A stretch of 14,387 bases of DNA from Hyphomicrobiales bacterium (GCA_021730825.1 JAKFYO010000059.1:1-14387), one strand, 5' to 3'; shown: positions 1 to 9,180, numbered from the stretch's first letter. The notes: generated by a model from the sequence alone, not told the origin. Numbers and translations are program-made.

Positions 1-1
1 G

Positions 2-316
2 ATCTCGGCGCCGTTGCTGACCGTCGGCGTGCCGATCGATCTGCCGCAGAGCCAGGCGAAATCGCTCGATCAGGAACGCGAGCCGCTGACGCTTTCGGTG
101 AACGACAAGGGACAGGTGTTCTTGCAGAACACCGAGATCAAGATCGAAGAACTGGTCGACAAGCTGAAAGCGGTCGCGAAGCAAGGCACCGAAGAGCGAA
201 TTTATGTGCGCGGCGACAAGAAGGTCGATTACGGGACTGTGATGCGAGTGATGGGCCGCTTGCAGGCCGCCGGCTATCGCAAGGTTGCGCTCGTCACCGA
301 AGTTGAAGGATCCTGA
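2..316 (+). CDS. tolR: TolR, inner-membrane Tol-Pal protein (5' end outside window)
   Basis: This is the C-terminal part of TolR, the ExbD/TolR-family protein that pairs with TolQ to use proton motive force to drive TolA. The open frame enters from the left edge, so the true start and most of the single membrane helix are missing. The first visible residues, ISAPLLTVGVPIDLP, match the conserved TolR/ExbD stretch at the periplasmic end of that helix. They are followed by a periplasmic domain of about 90 residues, with NDKGQVFLQN and then IYVRGDKKVDYGTVMRVMGRLQAAGY, a typical TolR ending. The gene ends 9 bases before tolA, which implies one operon, with tolQ expected just upstream. A TTG at 14 could be taken as a start, but it lies inside the conserved core and is rejected. 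Identity is near certain from the motifs and the gene order. Confidence 0.95.
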   Translation: MSAPLLTVGVPIDLPQSQAKSLDQEREPLTLSVNDKGQVFLQNTEIKIEELVDKLKAVAKQGTEERIYVRGDKKVDYGTVMRVMGRLQAAGYRKVALVTEVEGS

Positions 317-325
317 TCTAGAGAC

Positions 326-1222
326 ATGCGCCCCGGCTTTACGATCTCGACCGCATTCCATGCCGTCGTTCTCGGCTGGGGATTGATTCATTTTGCTTCG
401 GTGAAACCAAGCGAAGCCCCGCCGGTTGAAAGTCTGCCGATCGATCTGGTCGATATTTCCGACATCACGAAGGTGAAGCAGGGGAATATAAAGGCCGAGA
501 AAAAGCCTGACGTCGTGAAGCAGGTCGAGAAGAAGGCCGATCCCACGCCGAAGATCGATCCGAATTTGCCGGTGAAGGACCGCGAGGTGAAGTCGACGCC
601 GCCGCCTCCGACGCCGGTCGAGAAAAAGGAAGAGCCGAAAAAAGAAGAGCCGAAGAAGGAAGCCGCAAAGCCCGATCCGACGCCTTCTCCCGACGCGATC
701 GCGAAGAAGCTCGAAGAAGAGCAGAAGAAGGTCGAGAAGAAGAAAGAGACGCCGAAGAAAGTGGTGCAGGAAAAAGCACCGCCGGTGAAGACGAAGCACA
801 ATTTCGATCCGGACCGGATTTCCGAATTGCTGGACCGCCGCGCGCCGTCGCGCAAACAGAACGCGGGCGAGACGAAGATGGATACGAATTTCGGCGCGCC
901 GAAAGGTAACGACGCGACGCTTTCGATGAGCGAAATCGATGCGTTCCGCCGTCAGGTGGAGAAATGCTGGAATGTGCTGCCCGGCGCGGGCAATCTGGAC
1001 CGGTCGCGGGTCGAGCTGCGGATCATGTTTAATCTTGATGGCACGCTTGCGTCCCAGCCGCAGGTCTATCGTGCGGCAACGGGGCCGAATGCGCAGGTTA
1101 CTTCGGAAAGCGCGGTTCGCGCCGTGCTCAACTGCGGCCCTTATAAGATGTTCAAGGCGCAAAGCTATGCGAGCTGGAAAGACATGATTGTGGGCTTCGA
1201 GCCCAATTCCGGCAGCTACTGA
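326..1222 (+). CDS. tolA: TolA, energy-transducing periplasm-spanning protein
   Basis: TolA is anchored in the inner membrane, crosses the periplasm and contacts TolB/Pal to pull the outer membrane inward at division. The 298-residue product has a short cytoplasmic start and one hydrophobic segment at about residues 6-25. A long Lys/Glu/Pro-rich middle follows (about 55-160, with KKEEPKKEEPKKE repeats), likely extended or helical. The stretch FDPDRISELLDRR (about 160-172) leads to a C-terminal TolA/TonB-like domain (about 200-298) with two cysteines, C214 and C270, that could form a disulfide. The middle is shorter and more proline-rich than the Ala/Lys helix of E. coli TolA, as in other rhizobial TolA proteins. 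The ATG lies 9 bases after tolR. The ribosome binding site is weak (GGATCC region), so translational coupling to tolR is likely. The name rests on architecture and position. Confidence 0.93.
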   Translation: MRPGFTISTAFHAVVLGWGLIHFASVKPSEAPPVESLPIDLVDISDITKVKQGNIKAEKKPDVVKQVEKKADPTPKIDPNLPVKDREVKSTPPPPTPVEKKEEPKKEEPKKEAAKPDPTPSPDAIAKKLEEEQKKVEKKKETPKKVVQEKAPPVKTKHNFDPDRISELLDRRAPSRKQNAGETKMDTNFGAPKGNDATLSMSEIDAFRRQVEKCWNVLPGAGNLDRSRVELRIMFNLDGTLASQPQVYRAATGPNAQVTSESAVRAVLNCGPYKMFKAQSYASWKDMIVGFEPNSGSY

Positions 1223-1255
1223 AATTTGTCAGAGATTGAAGAGGACATGACGCCA

Positions 1256-2584
1256 ATGACGTCCGCATTTTCCCGCCGCAAGCTTCTCCTCGCCGCCGGC
1301 AGCACTGCCGCGATGGCATTGGCCGCGCCGCGCATGGCACTCGCACAAACCCGCATCGATATTACGCGCGGCACCGTGCAGCCTTTGCCGATCGCAATTA
1401 CGGATTTCGTCGGCGAGGGAGATACCGGCCGCAATATCACGGGCGTGATTACGAACAATCTGCGCCGTTCGGGCCTGTTCGCGCCGGTCGAGCCGGGGGC
1501 GTTTATCGAGCGCATCACCAACATCGACGTGGCACCGCGTTTCCAGGACTGGCGCGTGATCAACGCGCAGACGCTCGTGATGGGCCGTGTGCAGCGCCAG
1601 GGCGATGGCCGTTTCCAAGTTGCGTTCCGCTTGTGGGACGTCTCCGCGGGTCAGTATCTGACCGGCCAGCAATTTCTGACGCAGCCGGAAAACTGGCGCC
1701 GCATCGCGCACATTATTTCCGATCAGATCTATCAGCGGCTCACCGGCGAGAAGGGCTACTTCGACACGCGCATCGTCTATATCGACGAGACCGGCCCGAA
1801 GGAGCGCCGCAACAAGCGCCTTGCGATCATGGACCAGGACGGCGCGAACGTGCGCTACCTCACGCGCGGCGAAGAACTGGTGCTGACGCCGCGCTTCAGC
1901 CCGACCAATCAGGACATTGCGTATATGTCCTACGGCCGCGGCGATCAGCCGCCGCGCGTCATGCTGATGAACATCGAAACCGGCCAGCGCGAAGTGGTCG
2001 GCGATTTCCCGAACATGGCTTTCAGCCCGCGCTTTTCGCCGAGCGGCAAGAGCGTGATCATGAGTCTGCAACAGCAGGGCGCGTCGAATATCTGGACGAT
2101 GGATATTGCCACCAAGCGTCTCACGCGGCTGACCAGCACGCCCGCGATCGATACCGCGCCCTCTTATTCTCCGGACGGCCAGCAGATCGCATTCGAATCC
2201 GATCGCGGCAACTCGCAGCAGCTTTATGTGATGAATGCCGATGGCTCGAACCAGCGCCGCATCTCGCCCTTGGGCGACGGACGCTATTCGACCCCGGTAT
2301 GGTCGCCGCGCGGCGACGTGATTGCGTTTACGAAACAGGGCGGCGGCTCGTTCTCCATCGGGGTCATGCGCACCGACGGTTCCGGCGAGCGCATCTTGAC
2401 CGAGGGCTTCCACAACGAAGGCCCGACCTGGTCGCCGAACGGCCGCGTGTTGATGTTCTTCCGCGATCCGGGCGGCAATGCCGGTCCCAAGCTCTTCACG
2501 GTCGATCTCACCGGCTACAACGAGTTACAGGTCCCGACACCGGCCTATGCGTCGGACCCGGCATGGTCGCCGCCGCTCTCCTGA
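1256..2584 (+). CDS. tolB: TolB, periplasmic beta-propeller of the Tol-Pal system
   Basis: TolB is a soluble periplasmic protein that binds Pal and, through its N-terminus, TolA. Using the ATG at 1256 gives 442 residues. A signal peptide (residues 1-30) ends ALA before Q31, an N-terminal alpha/beta domain spans about 31-165, and a WD40-like propeller covers about 170-442. Propeller repeats are visible as [57 protein letters not shown] and [12 protein letters not shown]. The start is uncertain. TTG 1226 and ATG 1247 are in frame, but the purine-rich GAAGAGG at 1238-1244 sits 11 bases before 1256 and only 2 before 1247, and 1256 gives the most compact signal peptide. The signal contains SRRKLLL plus an Arg near the cleavage site, a twin-arginine-like pattern, whereas E. 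coli TolB uses Sec. Confidence 0.95.
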   Translation: MTSAFSRRKLLLAAGSTAAMALAAPRMALAQTRIDITRGTVQPLPIAITDFVGEGDTGRNITGVITNNLRRSGLFAPVEPGAFIERITNIDVAPRFQDWRVINAQTLVMGRVQRQGDGRFQVAFRLWDVSAGQYLTGQQFLTQPENWRRIAHIISDQIYQRLTGEKGYFDTRIVYIDETGPKERRNKRLAIMDQDGANVRYLTRGEELVLTPRFSPTNQDIAYMSYGRGDQPPRVMLMNIETGQREVVGDFPNMAFSPRFSPSGKSVIMSLQQQGASNIWTMDIATKRLTRLTSTPAIDTAPSYSPDGQQIAFESDRGNSQQLYVMNADGSNQRRISPLGDGRYSTPVWSPRGDVIAFTKQGGGSFSIGVMRTDGSGERILTEGFHNEGPTWSPNGRVLMFFRDPGGNAGPKLFTVDLTGYNELQVPTPAYASDPAWSPPLS

Positions 2585-2618
2585 TTATCGCTTCGGGAAC
2601 GCCCGCCAAGGTTCCGCG

Positions 2619-2635
2619 TTAACCCGCGGCTAACC
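2619..2635 (+). promoter_or_regulatory. Candidate CtrA-type site upstream of pal
   Basis: The sequence reads TTAA, seven bases (CCCGCGG), then CTAACC. The alphaproteobacterial cell-cycle regulator CtrA recognises TTAA-N7-TTAA, so this is one mismatch from the full site. It lies in the 208-base gap between tolB and pal. Regulation of pal is an inference, since single near-matches also occur by chance. Confidence 0.35.
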
Positions 2636-2738
2636 ATGGGGGGCGGAATCCGCACGAAATTCTTCTGTTTGCGCGCCCTGACGGCGCCGCAAAGATTTCG
2701 TCAAGGTTGATGGAATATTCGAAATTCAAGGCGTTTTT

Positions 2739-2765
2739 GACCGGCCGGAGCTCCCGTTGCCGGTC
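2739..2765 (+). promoter_or_regulatory. Stem-loop in the pal leader
   Basis: GACCGGC (2739-2745) pairs with GCCGGTC (2759-2765). Inside it CGG (2746-2748) can pair with CCG (2754-2756), leaving a small loop and a two-base bulge. It ends 13 bases before the pal ribosome binding site. No T-run follows, so it is not a simple terminator. It could stabilise a separate pal transcript. Only the pairing is seen; the role is unknown. I found no convincing -35/-10 pair in this gap. Confidence 0.45.
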
Positions 2766-2778
2766 CTTGTGGGAATTT

Positions 2779-2784
2779 AAGGAG
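2779..2784 (+). promoter_or_regulatory. Ribosome binding site deciding the pal start
   Basis: AAGGAG stands 8 bases before the ATG at 2793. The alternative in-frame GTG at 2784 overlaps this site and so cannot be served by it, which favours the ATG. Confidence 0.8.
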
Positions 2785-2792
2785 TGAGCGGT

Positions 2793-3293
2793 ATGACAGG
2801 TTTGATGCGGCTGGTTCGCGGCGCGCGTTTGGCATCGGTGTTCGCACTGATGCTCGCAGTAGCCGCGTGCTCGACGAACAACACCAATCCTGACGCAAAC
2901 AATCCGAATGCGGCAGCGCCTCCGGGCAGCGTGCAGGACTTCGTTGTGAACGTCGGCGATCGCGTGTTCTTCGAAAGCGATCAGTCCGAACTCACGCCGC
3001 AGGCGCGCGCGACCCTCGACAAGCAGGTCCAGTGGCTGCAGCAATATTCGCAGTATGCCTTCACCGTCGAAGGGCATGCCGACGAGCGCGGTACGCGCGA
3101 ATACAACATCGCGCTCGGTGCGCGCCGTGCGCAGACCGTGCGCGACTATCTCGTCTCCCGCGGTATTCCGGGGTCGCGCATGCGGACGATCTCCTATGGC
3201 AAGGAGCGCCCGGTCGCGGTCTGTAACGACATTTCGTGCTGGTCGCAGAACCGCCGCGCGGTCACCGTGCTGAACAGCGCGCCCGGCTCCTAA
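2793..3293 (+). CDS. pal: Pal, peptidoglycan-associated outer-membrane lipoprotein
   Basis: Pal is lipid-anchored in the outer membrane and binds peptidoglycan diaminopimelate through an OmpA-like domain, switching between cell wall and TolB. The 166-residue product has a lipoprotein signal with lipobox LAVAAC (Cys26) and a short Asn/Pro/Ala linker (about 27-48). The OmpA-like domain (about 50-163) contains the conserved GHADERGTREYNIALGARRA, with D97 and R112 at the peptidoglycan-binding positions. Two cysteines near the end (C144, C149, in VCNDISCW) could form a short disulfide loop, a feature I associate with alphaproteobacterial Pal. The start was chosen from AAGGAG at 2779. Pal is separated from tolB by a 208-base gap and followed by a terminator-like hairpin, so it may be made both from the tol operon and on its own. 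Confidence 0.96.
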   Translation: MTGLMRLVRGARLASVFALMLAVAACSTNNTNPDANNPNAAAPPGSVQDFVVNVGDRVFFESDQSELTPQARATLDKQVQWLQQYSQYAFTVEGHADERGTREYNIALGARRAQTVRDYLVSRGIPGSRMRTISYGKERPVAVCNDISCWSQNRRAVTVLNSAPGS

Positions 3294-3321
3294 GCCACTT
3301 CACTATTTCTGCAAGCGACAG

Positions 3322-3352
3322 CCGGCTCTCGAGAGGGGGCCGGTTTTGCTTT
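3322..3352 (+). terminator. Rho-independent terminator after pal
   Basis: CCGGCTCTC (3322-3330) pairs with GGGGGCCGG (3335-3343) as nine pairs, two of them G-U, around a GAGA tetraloop. TTTTGCTTT follows. It begins 28 bases after the pal stop. It should end or attenuate the upstream transcript before cpoB, so lower expression of cpoB from the tol promoter is likely. Confidence 0.7.
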
Positions 3353-3397
3353 ATGGCTGGCCCTACTTTGGGCCAAAACGGGTTCCATCGGTTTCCC

Positions 3398-4369
3398 ATG
3401 ATTTCAGCACGCAGGATTTTCCCGATCGCGCTGGTGGTGGCCCTGTTCGCAGCCGCTCCGGCGCAGGCGCAGTTTCCGTTCGGCAACCGCGAGCGGCAGC
3501 CGCCGCCCGCAGAGATGCAGGGGGACGGCGAACTTGCGATCCGCGTCGATCGCCTCGAGCAGCAACTGCGCCAGCTTACCGGCCAGATCGAGCAGCTTCA
3601 GTTGCAGAACCAGCAGTTGATCCAGCAGTTGCAGCAACGCGGCGACAATCAGCCGGTGCAGCAGCGTCCGGCGATGCGCCCGCAGCAGCCCAATCTCCCG
3701 CCGCAACAGCAGAGCGTGCCGCCGCTCGGTCCTCCGGACCAGCAGCCGCAACAGAATCCGAACCGCCGCAGCGATGCGTTCGATCCGGATAACGATCCGA
3801 ACGCGCCGGGCCGTCCGCGCAATCTCGGGCAGATTCCGCCGCAGCAGCAGAACCAGCAACAAGGTCCACAAGGGCCGATGGTGATCTCGCCGAACCAGAA
3901 TCAAAATCAGAACTTCAACCAGAACCAGCCGCCGGACCAAAATCCGGGTCCGGGTCCGCAGCAGCAGGCGGTTGCGCCGCCGACGAACAGCCCGAAGGAC
4001 GCCTACGATCTGGCTTACGGCTATGTGCTGCGGCGCGATTACGCGCTGGCGGAGCAGTCTTTCCGCGGCTTTCTCGACCAGCATTCCAGCGACCGCAACG
4101 TGCCGCTCGCAACCTACTGGCTCGGCGAGAGCCTCTATAACCAGCGCAAGTATAGCGATGCGGCGAACGTCTTCCTCGACGTCTATAAGAAGTATCCGCA
4201 GAGCCAGCGCGCGCCCGACTCGCTCCTGCGTCTCGGCCAGTCGCTCGCACAACTCGGCAATAAAGCGGACGCTTGCGGATCGATCGGCGCGGTGCTTTCG
4301 AGATATCCGAAAGCGTCGCCGACGGTGAGGAAGAACGCCGAGGATGAGCAGAAGCGGCTCGGTTGCTGA
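3398..4369 (+). CDS. cpoB: CpoB (YbgF), Tol-Pal associated periplasmic TPR protein
   Basis: CpoB links Tol-Pal-driven outer-membrane constriction with septal peptidoglycan synthesis. The 323-residue product has a signal peptide ending AQA before Q25 and a coiled coil at about 45-81 (RVDRLEQQLRQLTGQIEQLQ), which forms trimers in known YbgF proteins. A Gln/Pro/Asn-rich linker follows (about 82-198), then a C-terminal TPR domain (about 199-316; DAYDLAYGYVLRRDYALAEQSF, ATYWLGESLYNQRKYSDAANVF, PDSLLRLGQSLAQLG). The protein ends RLGC, a common CpoB ending. The linker is much longer than in E. coli. The start is uncertain: ATG 3353 is in frame and would lengthen the signal peptide by 15 residues, and neither start has a strong ribosome binding site. 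3398 gives a standard signal peptide (MISARRIFPIALVVALF). The last 26 bases overlap tilS. Confidence 0.92.
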   Translation: MISARRIFPIALVVALFAAAPAQAQFPFGNRERQPPPAEMQGDGELAIRVDRLEQQLRQLTGQIEQLQLQNQQLIQQLQQRGDNQPVQQRPAMRPQQPNLPPQQQSVPPLGPPDQQPQQNPNRRSDAFDPDNDPNAPGRPRNLGQIPPQQQNQQQGPQGPMVISPNQNQNQNFNQNQPPDQNPGPGPQQQAVAPPTNSPKDAYDLAYGYVLRRDYALAEQSFRGFLDQHSSDRNVPLATYWLGESLYNQRKYSDAANVFLDVYKKYPQSQRAPDSLLRLGQSLAQLGNKADACGSIGAVLSRYPKASPTVRKNAEDEQKRLGC

Positions 4370-5396
4370 CAAGACCCCGGTCGCGGAGAGCGAACTCTCC
4401 GCGCTGTTCGGCGATTTCGTAAATTCCAGAAAGACGCTGCTCGCGGTTTCCGGCGGACCGGACTCGACCGCGTTGCTTGTGCTTGCCGCGAAGTGGCGCG
4501 CAAAACAAAAACAGGGACCGGAGCTGATCGTAGCGACCATCGATCACCGGTTGCGCGCCGCGTCGAAAGCCGAAGCGAAGGCGGTCGCGAAGCTCGCGGC
4601 TTCGCTCGGCATCCCGCATCACATTCTCGAATGGCAAGGCAAGAAGCCGATCACCGGTGTGCAGGAAGCGGCGCGCGAAGCACGCTTTGCAATGTTCTCG
4701 CAACTCGCAAAAGAGATCGGCGCGGACACGCTGATGACCGCGCATACGCGCGACGATCAGGCGGAGACGGTGCTGCATCGGATGGGACGCGGCTCCGGCC
4801 TTGGCGGGCTTGCCGGTATTCGCCGCATCCACAAGCGCGACGGAATTTTTCTTATCCGGCCCTTTCTCGATCTGCCGAAAGCGCGGCTGGTTGCGACATT
4901 AAAGAAACTACGCATTCCGTTTGCGAGCGATCCCTCCAACAAGGACACGAAGTATCTTCGCGCGCGGCTGCGCAAACTCGCACCGGCGCTTGCGAAAGAA
5001 GGAATCGACGCCGCCCACCTCGCGCTGATGGCGAAGCGGCTCGCGCGCGCGAACGCGGCACTCAATCGTCTTGCGGACGAGGCGGCTTTCGCCTTGCGCG
5101 CGGAACGTCACGAAGGCCGCGCCTTCGAGGCGCGCGGCTTTTTTCTGATGCCGGAGGAGATCGGGCTTCGCATGTTGCGCGACTCGGTCGACGCCGAAGG
5201 CATCGAAGGGCCGTCCGAGCTTGCCAAGGTCGAGGCGCTTTATGACAGCCTCGTTTCGGCTTACCGCGCCAAGGAATCGCTGAAGCGGACGCTCGCCGGC
5301 GCGCTCGTGACGCTTTCGGAGGCAGCACTTGTTGTCGCAGCCGCGCCGCCCCGGAAATCGGCTTCCAACATGGTCAAAAAAGCGCGAAAGCCCTGA
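4344..5396 (+). CDS. tilS: TilS, tRNA(Ile)-lysidine synthetase
   Basis: TilS attaches lysine to C34 of the CAU-anticodon tRNA-Ile using ATP, so that it reads AUA codons and is charged with isoleucine. It is cytoplasmic and normally essential. The 350-residue product carries the PP-loop SGGPDS (36-41), DHRLR (67-71), the ITGVQEAAREARF segment (103-115), TAHTRDDQAETVLHRMGRGSGLGGL (132-156), and SNKDTKYLRARLRKL (198-212). It is shorter than E. coli TilS (about 430 residues) and seems to lack much of the C-terminal tRNA-binding region, as in many alphaproteobacterial forms. The start overlaps the end of cpoB by 26 bases in another frame. GAGGAAG (4327-4333) stands 10 bases upstream, giving coupled translation. 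The product is not linked to Tol function; the position is a conserved neighbourhood. Confidence 0.93.
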   Translation: MSRSGSVADKTPVAESELSALFGDFVNSRKTLLAVSGGPDSTALLVLAAKWRAKQKQGPELIVATIDHRLRAASKAEAKAVAKLAASLGIPHHILEWQGKKPITGVQEAAREARFAMFSQLAKEIGADTLMTAHTRDDQAETVLHRMGRGSGLGGLAGIRRIHKRDGIFLIRPFLDLPKARLVATLKKLRIPFASDPSNKDTKYLRARLRKLAPALAKEGIDAAHLALMAKRLARANAALNRLADEAAFALRAERHEGRAFEARGFFLMPEEIGLRMLRDSVDAEGIEGPSELAKVEALYDSLVSAYRAKESLKRTLAGALVTLSEAALVVAAAPPRKSASNMVKKARKP

Positions 5397-5423
5397 AACG
5401 ACAGGCTGTTTTTCCCTGCTTCC

Positions 5424-5453
5424 CTTGGCAAGGAGGGGGGTCGCGCCTACATT
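5424..5453 (+). promoter_or_regulatory. Candidate ftsH promoter (sigma-32 and/or sigma-70 type)
   Basis: CTTG (5424-5427) followed after 18 bases by CCTACAT (5446-5452) approximates the alphaproteobacterial heat-shock pattern CTTG-N17/18-CYTATNT, with one mismatch in the -10 part. The same bases read as TTGGCA (5425-5430), 17 bases, TACATT (5448-5453), a fair housekeeping promoter. Start of transcription would be near 5460. ftsH is a heat-shock gene in several bacteria, so a dual promoter is plausible but unproven. Confidence 0.45.
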
Positions 5454-5504
5454 CCTCCGTAAACCCGCTTTAATCCAGCTTCGTTAGGCTGCGCCAACGG
5501 TTTC

Positions 5505-5518
5505 GGGCCTTAAGGCCC
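5505..5518. repeat. 14-bp perfect palindrome in the ftsH leader
   Basis: GGGCCTTAAGGCCC is perfectly palindromic and ends 3 bases before the ftsH ribosome binding site (GAAAGG, 5522-5527). It could be a protein-binding site or form a short hairpin that limits ribosome access. No regulator is identified. Confidence 0.5.
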
Positions 5519-5534
5519 CCGCGAAAGGTCATCA

Positions 5535-7451
<1,917 letters not shown>

Positions 7452-7470
7452 TCTTCAAGCATTGAAAACG

Positions 7471-7504
7471 AAACGCCCGCAAAAAAGCGGGCGTTTTTGT
7501 TTTC
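7471..7504 (+). terminator. Strong Rho-independent terminator after ftsH
   Basis: AAACGCCCGC (7471-7480) pairs perfectly with GCGGGCGTTT (7487-7496) around an A6 loop, and the T-run continues as TTTTTGTTTT. It begins 19 bases after the ftsH stop and should separate ftsH from glmM. Confidence 0.93.
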
Positions 7505-7632
7505 TCGCTAGCGAAGAAGCAAGGGGTGTGCTTGGCACGCTAGAGCCCTCGCTCGCCTTAACGAATTAACCGTTGTCTGCAGGCCGCGTTAACATCGCTC
7601 ACAATTTTTGAAGGTATAAGAAAAGGCCGCGC

Positions 7633-7694
7633 CCTAGCCTCGAAGGCTTAGGCGGGCTATTGCCCTCCACGCTGGCGGAGGCCCTCGAAAGGGC
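7633..7694 (+). promoter_or_regulatory. Structured 5' leader of glmM with competing hairpins over the ribosome binding site
   Basis: Four small hairpins can be drawn. H1: CCTAGCCT (7633-7640) with AGGC-T-TAGG (7644-7652), one bulge. H2: GGGC (7654-7657) with GCCC (7662-7665). H3: CCTCC (7664-7668) with GGAGG (7677-7681). H4: GCCCT (7681-7685) with AGGGC (7690-7694), loop CGAA. H2 and H3 share bases and exclude each other, as do H3 and H4. H4 buries the glmM ribosome binding site (GAAAGGG, 7687-7693). A second copy of GCCCTC at 7662-7667 could pair with AGGGC instead. This looks like a possible translational switch, but I recognise no known riboswitch. Upstream, TATAAG at 7615-7620 could be a -10 box without a good -35. 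Otherwise 7505-7632 shows nothing certain. Confidence 0.4.
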
Positions 7695-7702
7695 AAAAGT
7701 TA

Positions 7703-9046
7703 ATGGCGAAAAAGCACTTCGGAACGGACGGCATCCGCGGCCGCGCAAATCGCGTGATCACGCCTGAGCTTGCGCTCAAGGTGGGGCAGGCGGCCGGCCT
7801 CATGTTTCTGAACGGCGAGCACCGCCACCGCGTCGTGATCGGCAAGGACACGCGCCTTTCCGGCTACATGATCGAGACCGCGATGGTCGCGGGCTTTACT
7901 TCGGTCGGGATGGATGTGTTTCAGCTCGGCCCCATGCCGACACCGGCGGTTGCGATGCTGACGCGCTCGATGCGCGCCGATCTCGGTGTGATGATCTCCG
8001 CCTCGCATAATCCTTACGACGACAACGGTATCAAGCTGTTCGGTCCGGACGGTTACAAGCTGACCGACGCGATCGAGATGGAAATCGAGACGCTGATGGA
8101 CGGCGATCTCTCCAAGCGTCTCGCGCAATCCGCCAACCTGGGCCGCGCCAAGCGCATCGACGGCGCCTATGAGCGCTATCTCGAATTCGCGAAGCGCACG
8201 CTGCCGCGTAATCTTTCGCTCGAAGGCATGCGTATCGTGGTCGATTGCGCGAACGGCGCTGCCTACAAGGTCGCGCCCGCAGGCCTGTGGGAATTGGGCG
8301 CGGAAGTCATTTCCATCGGCGTCGATCCGGACGGCTTCAATATCAATCGCGACGTGGGTTCGACTGCGACCGACGCGCTCTCCGCCAAGGTGCGCGAGAT
8401 GCGCGCGGATATCGGGATTGCGCTCGACGGCGACGCCGATCGCGTGGTGATCATCGACGAAAAGGGACATCTCGTTGACGGCGACCAGTTGCTCGCGCTG
8501 ATCGCGGAACGCTTCCGCGCGGAAGGCCTGCTTGCGCGCGACGGCGTGGTCGCAACCGTGATGTCCAATCTCGGCCTCGAGCGGCATTTCGAGGAGCTCG
8601 GTATCGGCTTCGAGCGCACGCCGGTCGGCGACCGTTACGTGCTCGAGAAGATGCGGGAGACCGGGTATAACGTCGGCGGCGAGCCTTCCGGCCACATCAT
8701 TCTTTCCGATTACGCGACTACCGGCGACGGCTTCGTCGCGGCGCTCCAGGTGCTTGCGATGGTCAAGAAATCCGGCAAGCCCGTCTCTGAAGTCTGCCAT
8801 CGCTTCGACCCGCTGCCGCAGGTGATGAAGAACGTGCGCTATTCCTCCGGCAAGCCGCTCGAAAACTCTTCGGTGACCAGCGTGATCGATGCCGCGCAGC
8901 GGCGGCTCGGCAAAACCGGCCGTCTCGTCATTCGTCCTTCCGGTACCGAGCCCGTGATCCGCGTCATGGCGGAAGGCGACGACCGCGAGCTGGTGGAAGA
9001 AGTCGTCGACGTGATCGTTGCCGCTGTTGCCAAGGCGGCTGCGTAA
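7703..9046 (+). CDS. glmM: GlmM, phosphoglucosamine mutase
   Basis: GlmM converts glucosamine-6-phosphate to glucosamine-1-phosphate, the step before GlmU makes UDP-GlcNAc for peptidoglycan and lipopolysaccharide; it is cytoplasmic. The 447-residue product has the N-terminal [11 protein letters not shown] (6-16) and the phosphoserine loop ISASHNP with active Ser101. The magnesium loop DGDADR (242-247), sugar-binding GEPSGH (326-331) and phosphate-binding [10 protein letters not shown] (411-420) follow. All four domains of the alpha-D-phosphohexomutase fold are present, and the length matches the E. coli enzyme (445). FGTDGIRG and GEPSGH favour GlmM over ManB/Pgm relatives. GAAAGGG lies 9 bases before the ATG, inside a possible hairpin. 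It follows ftsH as in many Proteobacteria, though folP, often found between them elsewhere, is absent. Confidence 0.97.
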   Translation: MAKKHFGTDGIRGRANRVITPELALKVGQAAGLMFLNGEHRHRVVIGKDTRLSGYMIETAMVAGFTSVGMDVFQLGPMPTPAVAMLTRSMRADLGVMISASHNPYDDNGIKLFGPDGYKLTDAIEMEIETLMDGDLSKRLAQSANLGRAKRIDGAYERYLEFAKRTLPRNLSLEGMRIVVDCANGAAYKVAPAGLWELGAEVISIGVDPDGFNINRDVGSTATDALSAKVREMRADIGIALDGDADRVVIIDEKGHLVDGDQLLALIAERFRAEGLLARDGVVATVMSNLGLERHFEELGIGFERTPVGDRYVLEKMRETGYNVGGEPSGHIILSDYATTGDGFVAALQVLAMVKKSGKPVSEVCHRFDPLPQVMKNVRYSSGKPLENSSVTSVIDAAQRRLGKTGRLVIRPSGTEPVIRVMAEGDDRELVEEVVDVIVAAVAKAAA

Positions 9047-9048
9047 TT

Positions 9049-9066
9049 CGCGAGGAACTTCTCGCG
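9049..9066 (+). terminator. Weak terminator-like hairpin after glmM
   Basis: CGCGAG (9049-9054) pairs with CTCGCG (9061-9066) directly after the glmM stop. The following bases are TTAACTTCCC rather than a T-run, so it may be an RNA 3'-end stabiliser rather than a terminator. Confidence 0.35.
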
Positions 9067-9126
9067 TTAACTTCCCGGAAACCCGATCTTTAATCTTCGT
9101 TCATCTCTTTCCTAACGCGTGTTAAC

Positions 9127-9180
9127 GCAATCGCGCGCAACGCATTGTGTTTGCTGCTCTGTCGGCAATCGCGCGCAACG
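9127..9180. repeat. 16-bp direct repeat in the glmM-omp gap
   Basis: GCAATCGCGCGCAACG occurs exactly at 9127-9142 and again at 9165-9180, 38 bases apart start to start. It lies in the 265-base gene-free stretch ahead of the first barrel gene. Two identical copies this close suggest paired sites for a DNA-binding protein or a small local duplication. I know no regulator with this site. Confidence 0.75.

Noticed and set aside
1226..1255. Upstream TTG (1226) and ATG (1247) starts for tolB
   Set aside because: They add residues before the signal peptide, and the purine-rich GAAGAGG is well spaced only from ATG 1256. They cannot be fully excluded.
1229..2413. 394-codon open frame antisense to tolB
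   Set aside because: It lies fully over a clear TolB gene, has an Arg/His/Ala-rich product with no recognisable domain, and is expected from GC-rich third positions.
3236..3397. Upstream extension of cpoB into pal
   Set aside because: It would run through the pal stop and the terminator hairpin. A signal peptide starts at 3398.
3404..4540. 378-codon open frame antisense to cpoB and tilS
   Set aside because: It is driven by the CAG/GCG repeats of the CpoB linker read backwards, giving Leu/Arg-rich sequence without family features.
7660..7702. Possible leader peptide before glmM from TTG 7660
   Set aside because: The frame is open and runs into glmM, but it has no ribosome binding site or run of regulatory codons; probably chance.
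7700..8800. 366-codon open frame antisense to glmM
   Set aside because: It mirrors GlmM codons and its product is low-complexity His/Arg/Ala-rich.
9127..9180. CRISPR-like repeat pair
   Set aside because: There are only two 16-base copies with one 22-base gap and no cas genes; not an array.
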